A DNA stretch of 64,000 bases from JAKAGZ01 sp964412105 (GCA_964412105.1 CAYPNM010000009.1:29798-93797), one strand, 5' to 3'. Numbered from the stretch's first letter, positions 9,453 to 18,058 are shown. Made by a program: numbers and translations. The notes: generated by a model from the letters alone, not told the origin.

Positions 9453-10808
9453 TCATCCTTTTTGAACCTTACCTGCTGCCTTAATCATTGCACTAAGACT
9501 TAATTTTACATCTTCTTCCGTAGTTGCCCATGAGCAAACACTGATCCGCATTATAGTTTTTCCTTGCCAGATAGTTCCGCCGCACCAGCACGTACCGTCA
9601 TTCTGAATTTCTTTTATAATGTTATTTGTCGTTTCTGCATCGCCAAACGAAACCAGCACCTGGTTAAAGGCAACATCATTTACTACCTCAAAACCTGCCT
9701 CCGTTAGACCTTCTGCAAACATTTTTGCATTATTACAAGTTCTTTCTACTAATTCAATTAAACCTTTTTTACCTAGAGAATACAAAGCTGTCCAGACTTC
9801 AATCCCTCGTGATCTTCGTGAAAGCTCCGGCGTAAATTGTGACGGCTCTCTCCTGAATCCCTGCGGAAGATATGATGCCGTAAGAGTCATAGCCAATCTT
9901 AAAACTTCTTCATTACGAACCAGTGCTAAGCCACAATCGTAAGGAACATTTAACAACTTGTGCGCATCAGTTGCCCAAGAATCTGCCTTTTCAATGCCTT
10001 TTACGAGATATGCTTTTTCAGGAACCACCGCTGCCCACATTCCAAATGCTCCATCAATATGAAGCCAGGCATCTAATTCTTTTGCTATTTCTGCTATTTC
10101 ATCAACTGGATCAAATGAACCTGAATTTACATTTCCTGCCTGCGCGCAAATTATTGTCGGGCCTTTAACTTTCGGAATTCTACTTGGGATCATTCTACCC
10201 TGATTATCAACAGGTATTTTTATAACCCTGTTTCTACCTAATCCCAGAAGTCCCAGAGCTTTAAATATCGTAACGTGTGCATCCTCACTTACAATTACAT
10301 TAATTTGAGGAGCACCTATCAAGCCATCAGATTCAACGTCCCAACCAGCCCTTTCTAAAACAAAATGCCGTGCAGCTGCAAGCGAAGTAAAATTTGCCAT
10401 AGAAGCTCCGGTCACAAAAGCACCTCCACAATCCGGTGGAAGTGAAAATAGTTCAAGTAGCCAATTCAAGGAAACCGATTCAAGGTAAGCTCCAACGGGG
10501 GAACCAACGAATAAACCTGCATTCTGGTCCCATGCAGAAGAAAGCCAACTTGCTGCTAATGTAACAGGCAGAGAACCTCCAATCACGAAGCCAAAAAATT
10601 TTGGACCTGAAATACCAATTGTCGCAGGTGATCCAAATTCATCAAGAAATTTAATAACTTCTTTTTCATCAATCGGCTCATCCGGGAGTGGAATATTAAA
10701 TTGGCTTAAATTCTTTATTGCTTCATCAGAAGGAGTAACCTTTCGCGTTTGAATTTGCTTTCTGTATATAATCGCGCGTTCTGCAGCATCACGGAGTAAT
10801 GAATCCAT
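9453..10808 (-). CDS. PLP-dependent group II decarboxylase (aromatic/tyrosine decarboxylase-like)
   Basis: A fold-type I pyridoxal-phosphate enzyme, 451 residues. The Schiff-base lysine is K284 in SWATDAHKLLNVPYDCG. The ring-stacking histidine is H178 (SEDAHVT), the pyridine-N aspartate is D252 (HIDGAFGMWA), and TGASMANFTSL (133-143) forms the phosphate-binding loop. Family members decarboxylate aromatic L-amino acids, tyrosine or glutamate; this one resembles the aromatic branch, but substrate is not certain. Gene order suggests a single-gene transcript. The protein starts MDSLLRDAAER, with TTGAGGAAATT just before the ATG on the minus strand as ribosome-binding site. Confidence 0.9.
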   Translation of the reverse strand: MDSLLRDAAERAIIYRKQIQTRKVTPSDEAIKNLSQFNIPLPDEPIDEKEVIKFLDEFGSPATIGISGPKFFGFVIGGSLPVTLAASWLSSAWDQNAGLFVGSPVGAYLESVSLNWLLELFSLPPDCGGAFVTGASMANFTSLAAARHFVLERAGWDVESDGLIGAPQINVIVSEDAHVTIFKALGLLGLGRNRVIKIPVDNQGRMIPSRIPKVKGPTIICAQAGNVNSGSFDPVDEIAEIAKELDAWLHIDGAFGMWAAVVPEKAYLVKGIEKADSWATDAHKLLNVPYDCGLALVRNEEVLRLAMTLTASYLPQGFRREPSQFTPELSRRSRGIEVWTALYSLGKKGLIELVERTCNNAKMFAEGLTEAGFEVVNDVAFNQVLVSFGDAETTNNIIKEIQNDGTCWCGGTIWQGKTIMRISVCSWATTEEDVKLSLSAMIKAAGKVQKG

Positions 10809-11271
10809 AATTTCCTCAAAATATTTGGTTATACCAATTTAGGAATGATTATTTCAAATAAAAACCGGGATAATTACTATTTCAGATTTGAAAACTTTCG
10901 TAAAGCAATAACTTTTAGCTTAAGATAAAAAATATAAATCATTTTCCCAGAGGTTGAATTTCGTGTCATTCTAGTCCTTTACGACTTGCCGAGCGGGCAT
11001 TGTGAACCTATTAAAGGACTAATTAATAGAGAAATTTTTTATGAATTCAATTTCTAGAAATTCTTTAAAAAATGCTTAAAAGAGGGTTTTTAGTTGCATC
11101 AAACACATTAAAAATTGAATTAGTAAAGTCTTATACTATAAAAGCAAAGTGGAAAAATTTAGGGATTTACAAAAAAATAATATAACAGAAATGATCAAAA
11201 TCAAAGAAAATTGATGGTATGAAATAATTGTAATTGTTATTTATATTTTCATTAAATAAATTATAATATCT
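10809..11271. other. 463-bp non-coding stretch
   Basis: No coding potential. It contains a 10-bp inverted repeat (see 10972-11021) around the only GC-richer patch, and a 14-base palindrome AATTTCTAGAAATT at 11049-11062. The rest is AT-rich and presumably holds the promoters of the flanking divergent genes. Confidence 0.5.
10972..11021. repeat. Inverted repeat with a 30-base, GC-richer loop
   Basis: TAGTCCTTTA (10972-10981) is perfectly complementary to TAAAGGACTA (11012-11021). The intervening 30 bases include GCCGAGCGGGC, richer in GC than the surroundings. It has no T tract, so it is not a normal terminator. It could be a small dispersed hairpin element or a structured RNA. No second copy was seen in this window. 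Confidence 0.5.
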
Positions 11272-11577
11272 ATGATTAATACAAATAAAATACAGCAAAT
11301 AAAAACTCTTTTTGACGAAACAGAGAAAGCCCGGCTAGCAGAGTCCGCTGAATCAATTAAGAAAGATCCTGAATGGCCTCTATGGTATGCGCAACATATG
11401 AAATTCAAACTGGAGGAGATTCTGGATAGACATTTTACTGTGGGTGAGCTAGTTTACTTATTAATTTCAGCAGAAAATTCTCACAAAAAGACTTCTCCCA
11501 AAACTGAGCGAATCGATTTTTATGCAAAGTATTTATTTGAGAGACATCATTTGCAAAACGAACCAAGTGATGCATAA
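11272..11577 (+). CDS. Hypothetical protein
   Basis: A 101-residue, charged, probably helical protein with no signal or membrane segment. The notable feature is an aromatic patch, DPEWPLWYAQHMKFKLEEIL (about 32-51), followed by a second helix, VGELVYLLISAENSH. I do not recognise the family with certainty. It stands alone between a non-coding stretch and the DUF1579 gene. The start at 11272 is the first ATG; no strong ribosome-binding site is visible. Function unknown. Confidence 0.6.
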   Translation: MINTNKIQQIKTLFDETEKARLAESAESIKKDPEWPLWYAQHMKFKLEEILDRHFTVGELVYLLISAENSHKKTSPKTERIDFYAKYLFERHHLQNEPSDA

Positions 11578-11718
11578 AACCTTTGTTTAAGTTGTATAGA
11601 TCATTTTAATTCCTTTAGTGTTCCACTATCTTCTCAGCTTCACATAATTTTTTTCTATAGTGATTTTATATTCTTTGTTTAAGTTAACTTATTTAATCAT
11701 CAATCAAAGGAGTATTAT

Positions 11719-12306
11719 ATGAAATCATTCAGGATATTAACAATCCTTTTATTTATTTCTTTTATTACTGCATGTTCCACTATTCTTGCACAGGATCAAA
11801 ATACTAGCGCACAACAACAAGCTTGGATGGAATATATGACACCGGGCGCTGGACACAGTATCCTTGCCGATCACACCGGAGAATGGAAGACAACTACGAC
11901 ATACTGGCTAGATCCAGCAGCTCCTCCACAAAAATATGAAGGCACAGCTAAAAATGAAATGATTATGGGAGGAAGATATTTAAAATCATACTTTACAGGA
12001 GATATGATGGGTATGCCATTTGAGGGGATGAGTCTTGAAGGTTATGACAATGCAAAAAAAGAATACACAAGTATCTGGATTGATAATTTCGGAACAGGAA
12101 CTTCAATAAGCACAGGAAAATATAACGAAGAGACAAAATCAATTACATATACAGGGACTGTTTATGACCCATTATCAGGGAAAGATGTAATGATTAAAGA
12201 GATTATAAAAACAATCGATAAAGATCATCACATAATGGAAATGTATTCCGTTGTTGACGGGAAAGAGATTAAATCAATGGAAGTTGCCTTCGAAAGGAAG
12301 ATGTAA
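11719..12306 (+). CDS. DUF1579 family exported protein
   Basis: A 195-residue exported protein of the DUF1579 family (lipocalin-like beta barrel, function unknown). Residues 1-25 are a signal sequence. ITAC at 16-19 could be a lipobox, or signal peptidase could cut after LAQ (25). The mature part has the family pattern: HTGEWKTTTTYWLDP (about 53-67), a GGRYLKSYFTGDMMGMPFEG segment, EGYDNAKKEYTSIWIDNFGTG, and a final VDGKEIKSMEVAFERKM strand. CAAAGGAG is positioned correctly before the ATG at 11719. It ends in a strong shared terminator with the convergent LOG gene. Confidence 0.85.
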   Translation: MKSFRILTILLFISFITACSTILAQDQNTSAQQQAWMEYMTPGAGHSILADHTGEWKTTTTYWLDPAAPPQKYEGTAKNEMIMGGRYLKSYFTGDMMGMPFEGMSLEGYDNAKKEYTSIWIDNFGTGTSISTGKYNEETKSITYTGTVYDPLSGKDVMIKEIIKTIDKDHHIMEMYSVVDGKEIKSMEVAFERKM

Positions 12307-12320
12307 ATTGCAGCAAAATA

Positions 12321-12365
12321 GTTAACGAAATATCTGGAACTCTCCGGATACTTCGTTAACTTTTT
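12321..12365. terminator. Strong bidirectional terminator
   Basis: The outer arms GTTAACGAA (12321-12329) and TTCGTTAAC (12352-12360) pair perfectly. The inner arms TATCTGGA and TCCGGATA pair with one G-T wobble around an ACTC loop. TTTTT follows on the plus strand. It overlaps the stop codon of the convergent gene at 12356-12913. Confidence 0.9.
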
Positions 12366-12913
12366 AATCCCTTGTAATATAGTTCGCTGAAATGATTTGA
12401 TAAATATTCAACCATCCCATCCACGTTTTTGCAGTATTTTATTAAGCCGATTACCCGTTTTTCTTTTTCAATTTGCCTCTCCATAATATATACTATATCT
12501 TTCCACATTTTTGAGTGACACAATACCGGTTTACTCTCCAACAAACTTTTATTCATAAATTCCCATACAACCGCAAGTTCCAGAAGGGTTCCTGTTCCGC
12601 CTTGAAGGACAATGTAAGCATCTCCTATTTCAACCAGTTCTGAAATTCTTTCGAATAGACTATTACATTTAATTTCTTTTGTAAGATATTTGGTGGGCGT
12701 TATACCCCATAAGTCAACGGTTATGCCAATTGCTTCTCCACCTTCTTCCATTGCTCCTTTTGATACTGCGTGCATTATTCCTCTGTAACCTCCAGTACAC
12801 ACATTAAAATTATTTTTCGCCAATGACTTCCCTAACCAGTAAGCGGTTTCAAACTCTTCCTCTCCTTCTTTAGGAATAGAGCTGCCAAATATCGTAATAG
12901 TTTTTTTACTCAT
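12356..12913 (-). CDS. LOG-like / TIGR00725-type Rossmann protein
   Basis: A 185-residue SLOG/LOG-superfamily protein. It has the N-terminal ITIFGSSIPKEGE strand-loop, the CTGGYRGIMHAVSKGA nucleotide loop (39-54) and the motif QGGTGTLLELAVVWE (104-118), which corresponds to PGGxGTxxE of true LOG enzymes with Gln in place of Pro. The Arg/Lys motif of catalytic LOGs is replaced by LFERISELVEIGDA. It may therefore hydrolyse a different nucleotide or only bind one. It overlaps the upstream aldo/keto reductase gene by 8 bases, so the two are co-transcribed. Confidence 0.82.
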   Translation of the reverse strand: MSKKTITIFGSSIPKEGEEEFETAYWLGKSLAKNNFNVCTGGYRGIMHAVSKGAMEEGGEAIGITVDLWGITPTKYLTKEIKCNSLFERISELVEIGDAYIVLQGGTGTLLELAVVWEFMNKSLLESKPVLCHSKMWKDIVYIMERQIEKEKRVIGLIKYCKNVDGMVEYLSNHFSELYYKGLKS

Positions 12914-13874
12914 AAAAATTTTTATTCCATTTATGAGTTTTTAATTCTTTTAATAATTCAGCAGATAGGGGACCCTTTTTTACTGATGCAATATTTGCCA
13001 TGAGATTTTTCTCCTTCCTCATTCCCGGAATTACAGAGGTAATTGCGTCAAAGCTTATAATATAACGTAATGCCGCTTCTGCCATAGAGCTAACTTCAGT
13101 TTTAACATCGTTCATAATGCTGTCAACCCTGAGCTTAACTTCTACTTTCCTTGTTCCACGAAAGTAATTGTTTCTAAAATCGCCAACCGGAAAGTCGGTA
13201 TTGGTACTTATGTTCCCTGTTAGAGCTCCCTCATCAAAAGGAACCCGGGCAATAATACTTATATTATTTTTTTTACAGAATGGGAACAACCGCTCTATTG
13301 GCTTCTGGTCAAAAATATTAAAGATCACCTGAAAACTGTCAATTAATCCCGACTTACCTGCTTCTATCCCGTTTTCAGGTTGATGATCATTAATTGAAAT
13401 CCCCCAATATCTCACCTTACCTTCTTTTTTCAGTTTATTTACTGCTTCTTTCCACTCATCCTGATCCGACCATTTATCATTCCATACGTGAAACTGCATA
13501 AGATCGATATTATCCCTTTTTAAATTCCTCAAACTTTGTTCGGTTCTTTTGATTATGTAATCTTTGGGGAATACTTCTTTTAACTTACTGTTATCAAGCG
13601 CGGGCCATTCCATGTCTTTTGGCGGAACTTTTGATGCAATAAAAATCTTTTTACCTGATTCTTTCTCGGCTTCTCCAACAAGTACTTCACTATGACCAGC
13701 ACCGTAAACCAGGGCGGTATCAAAGAAATTTATCCCTTCATCTATAGCTCTAATTAATGCTTTTTTTGATTCGGTATCATCTGCACCAATCCACATTGAT
13801 TTTCCAATTCCCCAGCAGCCAAATCCAAGCAACGTTATTTCTTCATTGGTATCTGCAAATTTCCTTTTTTCCAT
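12906..13874 (-). CDS. Aldo/keto reductase
   Basis: A (beta/alpha)8 NAD(P)H-dependent oxidoreductase of 322 residues from the internal Met at 13874, which precedes the canonical start EKRKFADTNEEITLLGFGCWGIG. Six extra codons upstream are possible but lack support. The catalytic tetrad is complete: D52 and Y57 in FFDTALVYG, K82 in IASKVPP, and H129 in MQFHVWND. The C-terminal cofactor region reads SFDAITSVIPGMRKEKNLMANI. Substrate unknown; general aldehyde/ketone reduction is the family role. It is the first gene of a two-gene unit with the LOG-like gene and diverges from the ECF sigma gene. Confidence 0.88.
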   Translation of the reverse strand: MEKRKFADTNEEITLLGFGCWGIGKSMWIGADDTESKKALIRAIDEGINFFDTALVYGAGHSEVLVGEAEKESGKKIFIASKVPPKDMEWPALDNSKLKEVFPKDYIIKRTEQSLRNLKRDNIDLMQFHVWNDKWSDQDEWKEAVNKLKKEGKVRYWGISINDHQPENGIEAGKSGLIDSFQVIFNIFDQKPIERLFPFCKKNNISIIARVPFDEGALTGNISTNTDFPVGDFRNNYFRGTRKVEVKLRVDSIMNDVKTEVSSMAEAALRYIISFDAITSVIPGMRKEKNLMANIASVKKGPLSAELLKELKTHKWNKNFYE

Positions 13875-14017
13875 TATTTGTCTCCGTATCAATAAATATT
13901 CAATTCATTAAATTTTAATTTATAAAAACTATGATTACAAAATATTAAAAATCAGAGAAAATTATCGGTAATTTACTTCACTTTTACTAAATTGAAGATT
14001 AATAAACCACTATGCCC

Positions 14018-14043
14018 AACCTTTTCCTTATGTTTGAAGTCTA
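14018..14043 (+). promoter_or_regulatory. Candidate ECF-type promoter of the first sigma operon
   Basis: AAC (14018-14020) and AGTCTA (14038-14043) are separated by 17 bases, matching the AAC core -35 and GTCTA -10 of ECF sigma promoters. The sigma gene starts 25 bases further on. The same geometry precedes the other sigma gene in the window (39354-39379, minus). Confidence 0.6.
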
Positions 14044-14068
14044 AAACAACAGAGAATAAAAAAATTAA

Positions 14069-14647
14069 ATGCAACCAGAAGAATCTGAACTAATAAAAAA
14101 AGCTCAACATGGAGACAGAGCTTCTTTTGAGGAGCTCATATACCGGTACGACCGGAGTGTTCTTTCACTTGCTTATTCATATACAAATGATCAGGAAGAT
14201 GCAAAAGATATTTACCAAGATGTTTTTCTAAGAGTTTTTAAGGGGCTGAAGAAATTTGAATTCAGAAGCGAATTTTCAACATGGCTTTACAGGATCACTG
14301 TCAATGTTGCGCTTACTCATAAGACTAAAAAAGGGAAATATTCTTATGCTTCGCTTGATGAAGAACAATCTGGCGCTGACGGGGAGACAAAGCTGACTTA
14401 TGAATCAATTGCCGATGGCTCAACCACTGACGAAAGAGCGATAAGTTCAGATATTTCGGAGAATATAACGCGTGCAATTGACAAACTTTCTCCTCAACAA
14501 AAAATGGTATTTACTCTAAAACATTTTGAAGAATATAAAATAAATGAAATCGCAGAAATGATGAATATATCAACAGGCACCGTGAAAAATTATTTATTCA
14601 ATGCTACTATAAAAATGAGAGAATATTTAAAAGAATTTGATGTGTAA
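14069..14647 (+). CDS. ECF-family RNA polymerase sigma factor
   Basis: A 192-residue alternative sigma factor. Region 2 (about 20-90) reads FEELIYRYDRSVLSLAYSYTNDQEDAKDIYQDVFLRVFKGLKKFEFRSEFSTWLYRITVN, with the DIYQDVFLRVF core-binding helix and the STWLYRI -10 recognition helix. A linker of about 45 residues rich in Asp, Glu and Ser follows. Region 4 (about 135-190) reads SPQQKMVFTLKHFEEYKINEIAEMMNISTGTVKNYLFNATIKMRE. It is followed 12 bases later by a zinc-finger anti-sigma gene. With the two DUF4097 genes downstream it forms a four-gene operon. The upstream AAC-N17-AGTCTA suggests autoregulation. Confidence 0.94.
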   Translation: MQPEESELIKKAQHGDRASFEELIYRYDRSVLSLAYSYTNDQEDAKDIYQDVFLRVFKGLKKFEFRSEFSTWLYRITVNVALTHKTKKGKYSYASLDEEQSGADGETKLTYESIADGSTTDERAISSDISENITRAIDKLSPQQKMVFTLKHFEEYKINEIAEMMNISTGTVKNYLFNATIKMREYLKEFDV

Positions 14648-14659
14648 AGGAGTACAAAA

Positions 14660-15610
14660 ATGAAGCACCAAAAATATAGAGAAATGATGGAATTGGCCCT
14701 TCTTAAAGAGTTGAATGAAGCAGAGCTTGAAGAGCTTCATAAACATTTGATTGAATGTGAAGATTGCCAGTATGAATATGATAAACTTAATAGCTTCTAT
14801 AAAGAAATAGACAATCTCGATAAAAAAGATGCTGATGAATTATCGTTACAAAATGCCAGGAGAGAATTGCGGCTCAACCTTGATAAGGAGGTTTCAAAAC
14901 GATCTTTTTTCGAAAAAATAGCTGAAGCAGTAAATAATTTTGCATTTTACTACTATAAACCAATGCTTGTGGGTACCACTTCACTTTTTGCTGGATTATT
15001 CATGGGATATGTCTTTTTTCATGGCAACAATGAAAATAACCTTATCGATGGAGCACAATTAAACCTTGCATCGGCTAAAATTACAAATGTAAGATTCATC
15101 CAGCCTGCAGGAATCAACGGCGATGTTCAATTCACATTTGAAGCTGTAAAACCTGTAACAATTAAGGGAAATATTGACGAGCCTAAAATCCAGATGATCC
15201 TTGCGCGTGCACTCTTGAATGAAAAAAATCCTGGCTCAAGATTTACTACTGTTAGCGCTATTGCAAACCAAACAGAAGAAAAAAACGCGATACTAGACCC
15301 GAAAGTTAAATCTGCATTAATTACAACTCTTGAGCTTGACAACAATCCGGGAGTTAGAAAAAGGGCTCTTACAGCACTGCTTAATCTGCCTTATGATCAG
15401 CAAATAAAAAATGCTCTTTTATTCGCTTTGGTAAAAGATCCAAATTCAGGAATAAGGATAGCAGCAATTAACGGTTTGACATCTGCCACAATGGAAGGAA
15501 ATAAATTTGACGAAGCGACTTTGAAAATACTAAAACAAAAATCAAAAAATGATGACAATGAATATATAAGAATTCGTGCGGCATCACTTGTTAAGGAGGC
15601 ACAACTATAA
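14660..15610 (+). CDS. Membrane anti-sigma factor with zinc finger and periplasmic HEAT repeats
   Basis: A 316-residue single-pass protein. The cytoplasmic N terminus carries the anti-sigma zinc-finger signature H29-x3-C33-x2-C36. One transmembrane helix spans about 101-120 (PMLVGTTSLFAGLFMGYVFF). A beta-rich spacer follows (130-165), then a periplasmic array of HEAT-like repeats (about 170-316): ILARALLNEKNPGSRFTTV, ALITTLELDNNPGVRKRALT, ALLFALVKDPNSGIRIAAIN, YIRIRAASLVKEAQL. The finger should sequester the sigma factor encoded just upstream. The HEAT array is an unusual sensor domain that could bind a periplasmic partner. AAGGAG precedes the start. It ends in a TAATG overlap with the next gene. 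Confidence 0.9.
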   Translation: MKHQKYREMMELALLKELNEAELEELHKHLIECEDCQYEYDKLNSFYKEIDNLDKKDADELSLQNARRELRLNLDKEVSKRSFFEKIAEAVNNFAFYYYKPMLVGTTSLFAGLFMGYVFFHGNNENNLIDGAQLNLASAKITNVRFIQPAGINGDVQFTFEAVKPVTIKGNIDEPKIQMILARALLNEKNPGSRFTTVSAIANQTEEKNAILDPKVKSALITTLELDNNPGVRKRALTALLNLPYDQQIKNALLFALVKDPNSGIRIAAINGLTSATMEGNKFDEATLKILKQKSKNDDNEYIRIRAASLVKEAQL

Positions 15611-16791
15611 TGAAAAAATCAAATCTAACTATAAAAACATTTGGAATACTTTTCTGTTTATCTTTAATGATAAACGCACAAAGCAATACAGGATTATCAC
15701 AAGACAATTCCGGGTCAAAAACAAAAACGTTCAATGTTAATAAAGGTGGAAAACTGGACGTGCAAATATCCACAGGAGATATAAAAATTGCTGTCTGGAA
15801 TAAAGATGAAGTTAATATAAAAATTGCATCTGAGGATAAGGAAGACATCAACACCATTAATGCCACCCTGGAAAATAACACCGTGAAAATCAGGAATGAT
15901 CATTCCTCCTGGCGAGGCCTATCCAGCGATATTTCACTGACCATTAATATCCCATCAGATTTTAATGTTGATATAAATACACAATCAGGAGATGTCATTC
16001 AGACTGGAAGCTTAAAAGGTACAACAAATATATTTACTTCCGGTGGTGATATTAAAACTGGAGATGTCAGCGGTCGAACAAATTTAAAATCGAATGGCGG
16101 AGATATAGCGACAGGAAATATTGGTGATGAACTCACAATTTCTACCAATGGCGGAGACGTAAGAACAGGTGTAGTAAGTGGAAAATTAAGCATTAATACA
16201 ATGGGTGGCTCAATCAATGTCAATAAAGCTGATAAAGATTTAAATGTAAGTACTATGGGGGGAGACATTAACGTTGGTAATGTTGGTGGAACAGCTGATG
16301 TTAAAACAATGGGGGGAAGTATCGGTATTGGAACGGTTTCAGGTAATGCAAACATTAATACATACGGCGGAGATATTTCCCTTTCAGGAGCAACCGGAAA
16401 TATTGAATCAAATACTTATGGAGGAAATATTGATCTCAAAAATATTAACGGCTTTGTTAATGCGGAGACAAAAAGCGGTAATATTTATGTTGAACTCAAT
16501 CCATCAGGCGGGAACAGCAAAATTAAATCACTCAACGGAAATGTCGTCCTTTATCTGCCTGCCAATGCAAAGATAAATGTATCAGCAACAGTGATATCGA
16601 GGCCGTATAACAGAAATGACGAGAATAAGGAGATGATGAAGCTTATACACTCAGATTTTGAAACCGTAAATCTCTCAAACGTTGATTTAAGAGATAATAA
16701 AATTATCGCTAAATATGCAATTAACGGAGGCGGCAAAAATTATATAGAAATTTACACCATTAACGGAAGCATACAAATTAAAAAGAAATAA
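15610..16791 (+). CDS. Exported DUF4097 beta-repeat protein (first paralogue)
   Basis: A 393-residue protein with a signal peptide (1-22) and a DUF4097 adhesin-like beta-solenoid. From about residue 120 to 300 it consists of 18-22-residue units, each with a Gly-Gly turn: SGGDI, NGGDI, NGGDV, MGGSI, MGGDI, MGGSI, YGGDI, YGGNI, then KSGNI. The N-terminal domain reads KTFNVNKGGKLDVQISTGDIKIAVWNKDEVNI, typical of the family. Function is unknown; such proteins often follow sigma/anti-sigma pairs. Its ATG overlaps the stop of the anti-sigma gene (TAATG), so translation is coupled. The next gene is a paralogue. Confidence 0.88.
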   Translation: MKKSNLTIKTFGILFCLSLMINAQSNTGLSQDNSGSKTKTFNVNKGGKLDVQISTGDIKIAVWNKDEVNIKIASEDKEDINTINATLENNTVKIRNDHSSWRGLSSDISLTINIPSDFNVDINTQSGDVIQTGSLKGTTNIFTSGGDIKTGDVSGRTNLKSNGGDIATGNIGDELTISTNGGDVRTGVVSGKLSINTMGGSINVNKADKDLNVSTMGGDINVGNVGGTADVKTMGGSIGIGTVSGNANINTYGGDISLSGATGNIESNTYGGNIDLKNINGFVNAETKSGNIYVELNPSGGNSKIKSLNGNVVLYLPANAKINVSATVISRPYNRNDENKEMMKLIHSDFETVNLSNVDLRDNKIIAKYAINGGGKNYIEIYTINGSIQIKKK

Positions 16792-16807
16792 AAAACAGAG
16801 GGAATAA

Positions 16808-18001
16808 ATGAAAAAGATTATCTTATTATCAACATCATTTTTAATGATAATATTCTTCAGCGGCTCTTCACTTGAGGCTACCTGGAATATTGCGCCGGCA
16901 TTTAGTTCTTATACAGAACGAGCAAATCCTCAAAAAGATAAAAGAGTTCATAAAGAGTTCAGCGTAAAGAGCGGTCAACTTCTTGATCTTGATCTCAGAA
17001 CTGGTGCCACAATAAACATCAATGGATGGGATAAAGATATTGTATCTATAGATGCTGAATTGGGAGGTAGTGACTGGAAAGATGTTAATCTGAATTTTAA
17101 TCAAAGCTCCTCCGGAGTTGTAGTAACTAGCGATTACGAAGGATCACGTAATAATAGAAGCTCAAAGATTGAGGTTATAATAAAAGTTCCTAAAAAATTT
17201 GACTTAAAATTTGAAACTATGGGCGGTGCAGTTACATTAAATAATATAGAAGGTGAAATGGAAGGAACAACAATGGGTGGCCCGCTTAACCTATCATATT
17301 TAAAAGGAAATCTTAGATTAAAAACTATGGGTGGACCAATAACTCTAACTGATTCCGACGTTGACGGCAAAGTTTCAACTATGGGCGGAAAGGTAAGTAT
17401 TGAGAACGTAGTCGGAAATGTAGATGGAAGCTCGATGGGAGGAAATGTTACAATTAAAAACTTAAAAAGGAGGGATGGAACTTCTATCGGGAAAGAAACC
17501 CACATTTCTACTATGGGTGGAGCCATTGAACTGAATAACGCACCATTCGGAGCCGATGTGCAGACAATGGGTGGAGACATAACGATAAACTCAGCAGATA
17601 AATTTGTAAAAGCTAAAACGATGGGCGGAAATATTCTAATAAAATCAGTTAATGGAAGCGTAAAGGCAACGACAATGGGGGGAAATATCGGGATAACAGA
17701 AACCGGAACAGGTGATAACAAAGATATAGAGCTCAAATCAATGAGCGGAGATATAACCCTTGTTGTACCAGTGGATTTTTCAATGGATATTAATTCACAG
17801 ATAACATACAACCAGGATGATAATGGTAAATATAAAATTCACAGTGATTTTAGTCTTAATGAATCAACTGCCCAAAAAGAAAAGAATAACGGCTGGAGAA
17901 AAACAGAAGTATTAACCGGAACCGGAATATTTAACGGTGGAAACAATAAAGTAAAAATTTCTACAATAGCAGGTGATATTTATATAAAGAAAGCTAAGTA
18001 A
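16808..18001 (+). CDS. Exported DUF4097 beta-repeat protein (second paralogue, TMGG repeats)
   Basis: A 397-residue paralogue of the preceding protein. The signal peptide covers about 1-22. The body begins KEFSVKSGQLLDLDLRTGATININGWDKDIVSI. From about residue 135 to 320 there are nine xMGG turns and a final MSGD turn (TMGGAV, TMGGPL, TMGGPI, TMGGKV, SMGGNV, TMGGAI, TMGGDI, TMGGNI, TMGGNI, SMSGDI). This is more regular than in the first paralogue, suggesting recent internal duplication of one unit. It probably forms a right-handed beta-solenoid in the periplasm or at the surface. GAGGGAAT is positioned before the ATG. It ends the sigma operon. Confidence 0.88.
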   Translation: MKKIILLSTSFLMIIFFSGSSLEATWNIAPAFSSYTERANPQKDKRVHKEFSVKSGQLLDLDLRTGATININGWDKDIVSIDAELGGSDWKDVNLNFNQSSSGVVVTSDYEGSRNNRSSKIEVIIKVPKKFDLKFETMGGAVTLNNIEGEMEGTTMGGPLNLSYLKGNLRLKTMGGPITLTDSDVDGKVSTMGGKVSIENVVGNVDGSSMGGNVTIKNLKRRDGTSIGKETHISTMGGAIELNNAPFGADVQTMGGDITINSADKFVKAKTMGGNILIKSVNGSVKATTMGGNIGITETGTGDNKDIELKSMSGDITLVVPVDFSMDINSQITYNQDDNGKYKIHSDFSLNESTAQKEKNNGWRKTEVLTGTGIFNGGNNKVKISTIAGDIYIKKAK

Positions 18002-18013
18002 TAAAAAATGTAG

Positions 18014-18043
18014 CCTTGAAGGTCACTCAATAGACCTTCAAGG
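18014..18043. terminator. Terminator between convergent genes
   Basis: CCTTGAAGGTC (18014-18024) pairs perfectly with GACCTTCAAGG (18033-18043) around an 8-base loop. The T tract (six Ts, read on the minus strand beyond 18013) serves the minus-strand gene. The plus-strand side has no clear T run. Confidence 0.75.
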
Positions 18044-18058
18044 TCGATTTATAAAATA

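Noticed and set aside
3372..11292. Shared 16-mer TTAATACAAATAAAAT near 3380 and 11276
   Set aside because: Low-complexity AT sequence; coincidence is likely, and its position relative to the two gene starts differs.
15999..16355. Open frame antisense to the first DUF4097 gene
   Set aside because: Same cause: periodic sequence gives an open antisense frame without signals.
17134..17811. Long open frame antisense to the TMGG-repeat gene
   Set aside because: It is the reverse of a repetitive, Gly-rich coding sequence (Pro/Ile/Val repeats), with no ribosome-binding site; a shadow of the real gene.
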